A DNA stretch of 64,000 nt from Letharia columbiana (taxonomy: Eukaryota; Ascomycota; Lecanoromycetes; Lecanorales; Parmeliaceae): the NCBI RefSeq assembly GCF_014066305.1, contig NW_023501120.1:1-64000 (forward strand), given 5' to 3'. The translations under genes were made by a program, and so were the position numbers. Numbering within the stretch: the first letter of the stretch is position 1; the number at the start of each line of letters is the position of its first letter. The notes below the pieces were generated by a model that saw nothing but the letters and a program-made list of their open reading frames with translations, did no database searches and was not told the DNA's origin. This document shows positions 59,712-64,000 of the stretch, piece by piece.

Positions 59712-61717
59712 TCAAACATACTCCGCCGTAACACTATCATACTTGACCTGCTTGTACACCAGACAATACTTCGTCTGCGCCGAGTAATACGTCATCTCGA
59801 TCTCATAATAGATGACATAGTACATCTTCCCATCCTTGCCCAACTTCTGCACCAGCTCACGGACTGGAATGCAACTCAGATCCGCCGTCAGTCTCGCCAG
59901 GTGCTTAACCTCTCCATCATCCTTGTAGATAGGGGCACCCTTGTCCTCTGGGTCTGCAAACATGAGGATATCTTGCGCGACAATTTGGCGAGGGCCTTCG
60001 GAGACCTTCCAGACTTTGTGGTATTTGCGGATGGAGGCACGGTCTTCGGTGACAGGGCTGCCTTTGGTGATAAACCAGGACATGTCGAAGACTTTGAATT
60101 CGCCGTCGTAATCATCCCTGGCATGGTCAGCATCTGACGAGAAAAGGGAAAATGGATATTGACCACCAGCTTGTTGCCTTGGCATGCTTGCTACTATCAT
60201 ACTTGCTCATGATCTCCGTACCATAATGCTTCCTCGCAGACCTGCTGGCTACCTTGACTCTCTCCGTATCGGGTTCCAACTGGCTGAGTCCCTTCATCAA
60301 GGCGCCTCGAACGACCGCAGTCCAGCCATTGGGAGGCTGAATGACCTCGATAGCCGGATCAATAGCTGCACGAACAGTCTCGCGAAGATAAGCGTTCTGC
60401 CCGAAACCACCAACGAGGAGCACCGCTTTAACTTTCTTCTGGGTGGCTGCAATCTGACCTCGGACCAGTGCTACGACTTCGTCAACTACGGGATCGAAGA
60501 TTGCTTTGACTTGGGTGCCGTTCATCTTAAATTTGCCCCTTCGGACGCCTTGGGACGGGTTGTCGGCCAGTCCGGGGACTGTTTTGATCGGCCACAGTCA
60601 GTACTTCGTCGAAGACTTGCCGGAGACGACTCACCGGGAATGACAGATTCCTCGCTAGGGCCACCGCGGAATGCCTTCTTAGTGACCAAATCAAATCTTT
60701 TCATGGCATCTTCCACGACCTCCTCATCCCACTCCTCATTCAAGCTCAACTTGTCAACCAAGAACTTCTGGAAAATGCGGTTGAGGAAGGTACTCCCGCA
60801 CAGCCTTCCAGTGCCCATAGCCGCCTCTGTGACTTTCAAAATAGGCTTCAGCTCTGTCACAGTATACGAGATTAAATCGACCGTGCCACCTCCAGCATCG
60901 CAGAGGACGAAAGTATCACCGACTTGAATGCTGTGAGGATCCATTGCATGCAATGCATAGATCGCAGCGGCTTCAGGCTCAGAGATTATCTGCAGGTTTT
61001 TGCCCATTCCAGCTGCAGCCGCACACAGGCGGGTCTTGGCTTGGGCCGAGTCTGACCATACTGCCGGGACAGTAATGATGTACTCGATTGGCGTACTTTT
61101 AATGATGCTAGCGGGTAGTTTGAATTTGAGTACCTCTTCAGTATGCGCGCGTAGGGCTCCGAGATAGTCGGTGCAGAGCTTTTCGCTTGAAGCGCTATAG
61201 CCCGGTGGGAGGGCGTGCTGGTCCGGGAACTGACGACTCAAGTCTGAAATTCCGCGGCTCTGGGTGGGATCGAGATCAAGTTTGAACCATTGGTGGCGGA
61301 GGCCGTAGTCGTCGACTTGGAAGCCCCATTTCACTTGGCCCTGTTCGTATCGGAGCTCACTGGCATTTCTGTCAGCTCACGCTTGTTTTCCCTCGACAAT
61401 GAGTAGGGACACTGAAAGTAATTGGGACTGACGTTGGCACCTTATCACTGCTCACCCCTTCAAGGCCGCCATTCGTCGAGTCAGGCCACTGGATGATCAC
61501 AGACTGCACATCGGGCTACTCCAGATGTCAGCATTGAAATGGTCACTGCCAATGGAAACAAAACCCGTACACGTCGTGTCTGAGCCCAAGCAACTCCAGA
61601 AAAGGTCGTGCCAAAATCCACGGCGATGAGGATCTTGCGGTCAGCCGTGGCGTCGTCTTCGATATTCAAGCCCGAAGCGGCCTGCCCAAGAGCCTCGAAG
61701 GTGGTCTTTTCTTCCAT
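59712..61717 (-). CDS. HSPA12-like Hsp70-family ATPase
   Basis: Five exons: 61717-61571, 61503-61433, 61359-60635, 60578-60167 and 60117-59712, giving 586 aa; all junction phases agree and introns are 49-73 nt. The nucleotide-binding fold is clear: phosphate-1 loop ILIAVDFGTTFSGVAWA near the N-terminus, EYIITVPAVWSD, SEPEAAAIYAL, phosphate-2 loop VLCDAGGGTVDLISY and the adenosine motif KAVLLVGGFGQNAYLRE. The C-terminal part (FKVFDMSWFITKGSPV onward) does not match the peptide-binding domain of canonical Hsp70s, as in the fungal HSPA12-like group that is expanded in Pezizomycotina. Clients are unknown. The conserved TNGGLEGVSSDKVPTE segment, made by splicing exons 2 and 3, supports the intron model. 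Confidence 0.88.
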
Positions 61718-62302
61718 GTCGGCGTTTCCGTGAACCGAGTGGTACTGTGATAGAGCTTGGATTATTCTTTATGTGTTCACAAGAAGATGATGGTGTCCTG
61801 CAGAAGAGCAGATGTAGAGGTCGGTTGAGTTAAAACGGGCGGGGTTTCCATTACCATGAGGCTATCAACGTGACTGAGCCTTGCAAAGACGCCTTTTCGA
61901 AAGCAAAAAGCCTTGGTTTCAACAGCCTGCGGATTCTGGAAGGTGGTAAGCACAAAGAAGCTTCCGAAATGCAGCACGGCAATCGCCCTAGCAGACCGAA
62001 ACCCCTACCGGATCAAGCTACTGCGACAATGCAAGTAGGCATGGCCTTCAACACTTGAGCATTCATGATTGGATTATTGGGTGTTCAGATTGGTAGCCTT
62101 ATGGTGTTCTGTTAGCTCCCGGAGAAAAGTGGGGCGCAGTGCATGATGCATAAGGCTGCCAGGCTGATTCTATATCGCGCACCATGTGACTTGACGCACC
62201 ACAGCAAACAAGAACTACCACTCTCAGCCATGCGCCTGAGACATACGGCGCCTTGTAGCCTTTTGGTCTGGTAGTTTTGAAGCACTCTCCTTGTCGTTTT
62301 CC
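61718..62302. other. Divergent intergenic region
   Basis: About 585 bp between the start codons of the Hsp70-like gene and the coiled-coil gene. No gene was seen; it probably holds both promoters. Confidence 0.45.
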
Positions 62303-64000
62303 ATGGCCGTGGAGCAAGCCCAGGAGTTGCAACCGCTTGACAAGTCGATGATGGCTGCTAGATTTGACGACAGTAGAACCAAAGAACCGGAGACGTGGTA
62401 TAAGGTCGTCCATAACGCCGGTCCTGAAGAAGTTGCTGAGTCGCCATCGAATAGCGAGGATGAGCTGCACATGTCCCACGGTAGATGTCTTGTCTAGCCA
62501 GCACCTGATTCTATGTCTCTAATCCTGAACCAGACGAGAGTACAACCTCAGTATCACGACCATGTGGCTCTCAGAAGGTTGCCTTATTGACAACGAAGCC
62601 TTATCAGCCGGCCAAGTTGACAGAGTCAGAAAAGCTAGAGCCACTAGAAAAAGACTACCGCGACCTGCAAAAAGCCTACGACGACGCACGACGAGACTTA
62701 CATTCTTCAAGTCGGGAGAACAGAGACCAGTCGCTCGAATTGCGGGATATCAAGCGCCATCTTGCCAAATCGCAAGAGCAGAACACACAACTCCGCGAGC
62801 AAAATGGCCTACTGCAGGAAGCTTACCAGGCCCATCGAGCTCGTGGAGAAAAGCTTTCCAAGAGTGAGAGAAACAAGTACAACGAACGTTTCGAGATGTT
62901 CGAGAACCACATATCCCACCTTCAACATGAGCGCCACAAACGAGAAACCCATATGGAGTTCCTGACCGAGCAGACCCGAGAGGCAAACGATGGCAAGGAG
63001 CGGCTCGAGGCAGAAGCGCGAAAGTTGCAGAGACAGATAAGGGACTTGTCCGCTAACTTGACAGAGTGCAGAGACGATCTACTCCGGCTGCAGCCTACAA
63101 GCCAAGTATCTGACAATGAGATCTCCGAGCAATTTTCAAACCTGGACCAGCAGATTGCGGGGTGGGTCGATGACAAAACTGAAGATTCAACGGTGTTGGA
63201 AGAGAAGTTCGGAAGCATCAAAACAGTGGACGGCTTACCTGAGATGCTGAGGATGTTTGCAACCCCTGACCACCTACGGCTCGCAAAAAAATACCCCAGT
63301 TCGCAGCCATTGCTCTTGCGGTATTTTGTCCACTGCTATCTGCGGACCTTCATCCTGAGTAGCGACGTCTATCTCTTCGGACTTGACGCACGCACCATTG
63401 CGCTACTACGGGGCATGGAGGAAGGGATCAAGCAGCTTGAGCCATGTCGAGGTACTTCTACCCTCCTTGTCATTGGCATTTGACCCACACCACTGAAATA
63501 AGCACAGACGAAAAGACACTGCGGAACTGGAGGTCCGAGACCCTCCAAGGTCTACTCAAGATGGACAGCTTCATCGAGGAACAGAGCCGACAGGCAAAAC
63601 TGGCATCCCAAACCCTATCCTCAGCCCTCTCCGCCCTCACCTCGGCCTCTCCAAACGACGACGACGCAGACTCAGCCGAGCTCCACAAGCAAATCATCCA
63701 ACCGACCATCCACCTCGCCACCAAGCTCCGCCTCTCAACAACCGACTACCGCCTCACTTTCCACCCCTTCACGCGCGACCCCGGCAAAACCAGCACAGCC
63801 TATCACCAAGAGATCCCAAACTGCAGCATGGTCGACATAACGACGCACAAGATCGTCCGACCGGACAGCATGCTCAAGGTCGGTGACGACGGCCGCGTCG
63901 GCGAAGAGATGCTCGTTGTGTCGCCGGCGCTGGTGCGGGAACACACGGACGGCAAGGGAAGAGTCATGGTGTGCAAGCCGACGGTTCTGGTCAGGCTGGA
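62303..64000 (+). CDS. Long coiled-coil protein, 3' end outside window
   Basis: Proposed exons are 62303-62480, 62552-63451 and 63508 to beyond 64000. The start is the ATG of MAVEQAQELQ; the long second-exon frame has no early ATG of its own (it opens with TTG), so a spliced first exon is needed. Introns are 71 and 56 nt, and phases agree at both junctions. Residues about 70-240 are a heptad-rich coiled coil (LEKDYRDLQKAYDDARRDL, then LAKSQEQNTQLREQNGLLQE). A more globular part follows (LPEMLRMFATPDHLRL, then LLRYFVHCYLRTFILSSDVY), and exon 3 begins DEKTLRNWRSETLQGLLKMD. No known domain was recognised. Similar layouts occur in uncharacterised proteins of filamentous fungi. The protein continues past the window edge, so its length and C-terminus are unknown. 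Confidence 0.7.

Noticed and set aside
60184..60927. Plus-strand 247-codon frame across the Hsp70-like gene
   Set aside because: It is antisense to well-conserved Hsp70 exons containing the ATPase motifs and crosses their intron.

Overview
The window looks like nuclear DNA of a filamentous ascomycete (Pezizomycotina). Genes are broken by many short introns (about 45-105 nt) with GTRNGY donors, CTRAC/CTGAC-type branch sites and YAG acceptors. The families present (an AflR-type Zn2Cys6 regulator, an NRPS-like A-T-R reductase, fungal rhodopsin/Pth11-like seven-helix proteins, a secreted GMC oxidoreductase, an Arylsulfotran_2-type protein and an HSPA12-like Hsp70) are typical of that group. No tRNA, rRNA or CRISPR array was recognised. 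Gene density is low, with long gene-poor stretches, minisatellites, degenerate duplications and several broken genes, so this looks like accessory or fast-evolving chromatin rather than a conserved core block.

Layout. 1.0-4.9 kb: two head-to-head genes for related zinc-knuckle, low-complexity proteins. 6.3-7.7 kb: a Ulp1/C48-type SUMO protease homologue lacking the catalytic Asp. 9.0-10.1 kb: a 54-bp minisatellite and a degenerate segmental duplication. 10.4-11.7 kb: a chromodomain protein. 11.7-20.9 kb: a gene desert with a short interspersed repeat family at 15.3-15.95 kb. 20.98-24.73 kb: a divergent pair, a single-domain Vps4/fidgetin-like AAA ATPase (4 exons) and a diverged Spo11/Topo VI-A-like protein (4 exons), sharing a 256-bp promoter region. 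24.7-28.8 kb: gene-poor. 28.8-34.7 kb: a secreted GMC oxidoreductase followed by two rhodopsin-like seven-helix membrane proteins. 36.6-45.1 kb: a graveyard with an arylsulfotransferase-like pseudogene, an intact secreted M35-like protein whose zinc-binding helix is degenerate, and fragments of secreted or unknown proteins. 45.8-49.3 kb: an NRPS-like A-T-R reductase gene with two ruined splice acceptors and a nonsense codon. 50.2-52.4 kb: a DUF3292/GRAM-type membrane protein. 54.6-56.1 kb: an AflR-like Zn2Cys6 regulator. 58.5-59.2 kb: an F-box/LRR-like remnant. 59.7-61.7 kb: an HSPA12-like Hsp70. 62.3 kb to the end: a long coiled-coil protein that runs off the window.

How the genes may work together. 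The oxidoreductase, NRPS-like reductase and AflR-type regulator could be remains of a secondary-metabolite locus, now inactive at its core enzyme. The most unusual arrangement is the Spo11-like/AAA divergent pair: the Spo11-like protein keeps the Toprim acidic residues and a candidate catalytic Tyr but has lost otherwise near-invariant motif residues, and it may be co-regulated with the ATPase. Exon models were assembled by hand from reading frames and splice signals and carry that uncertainty.
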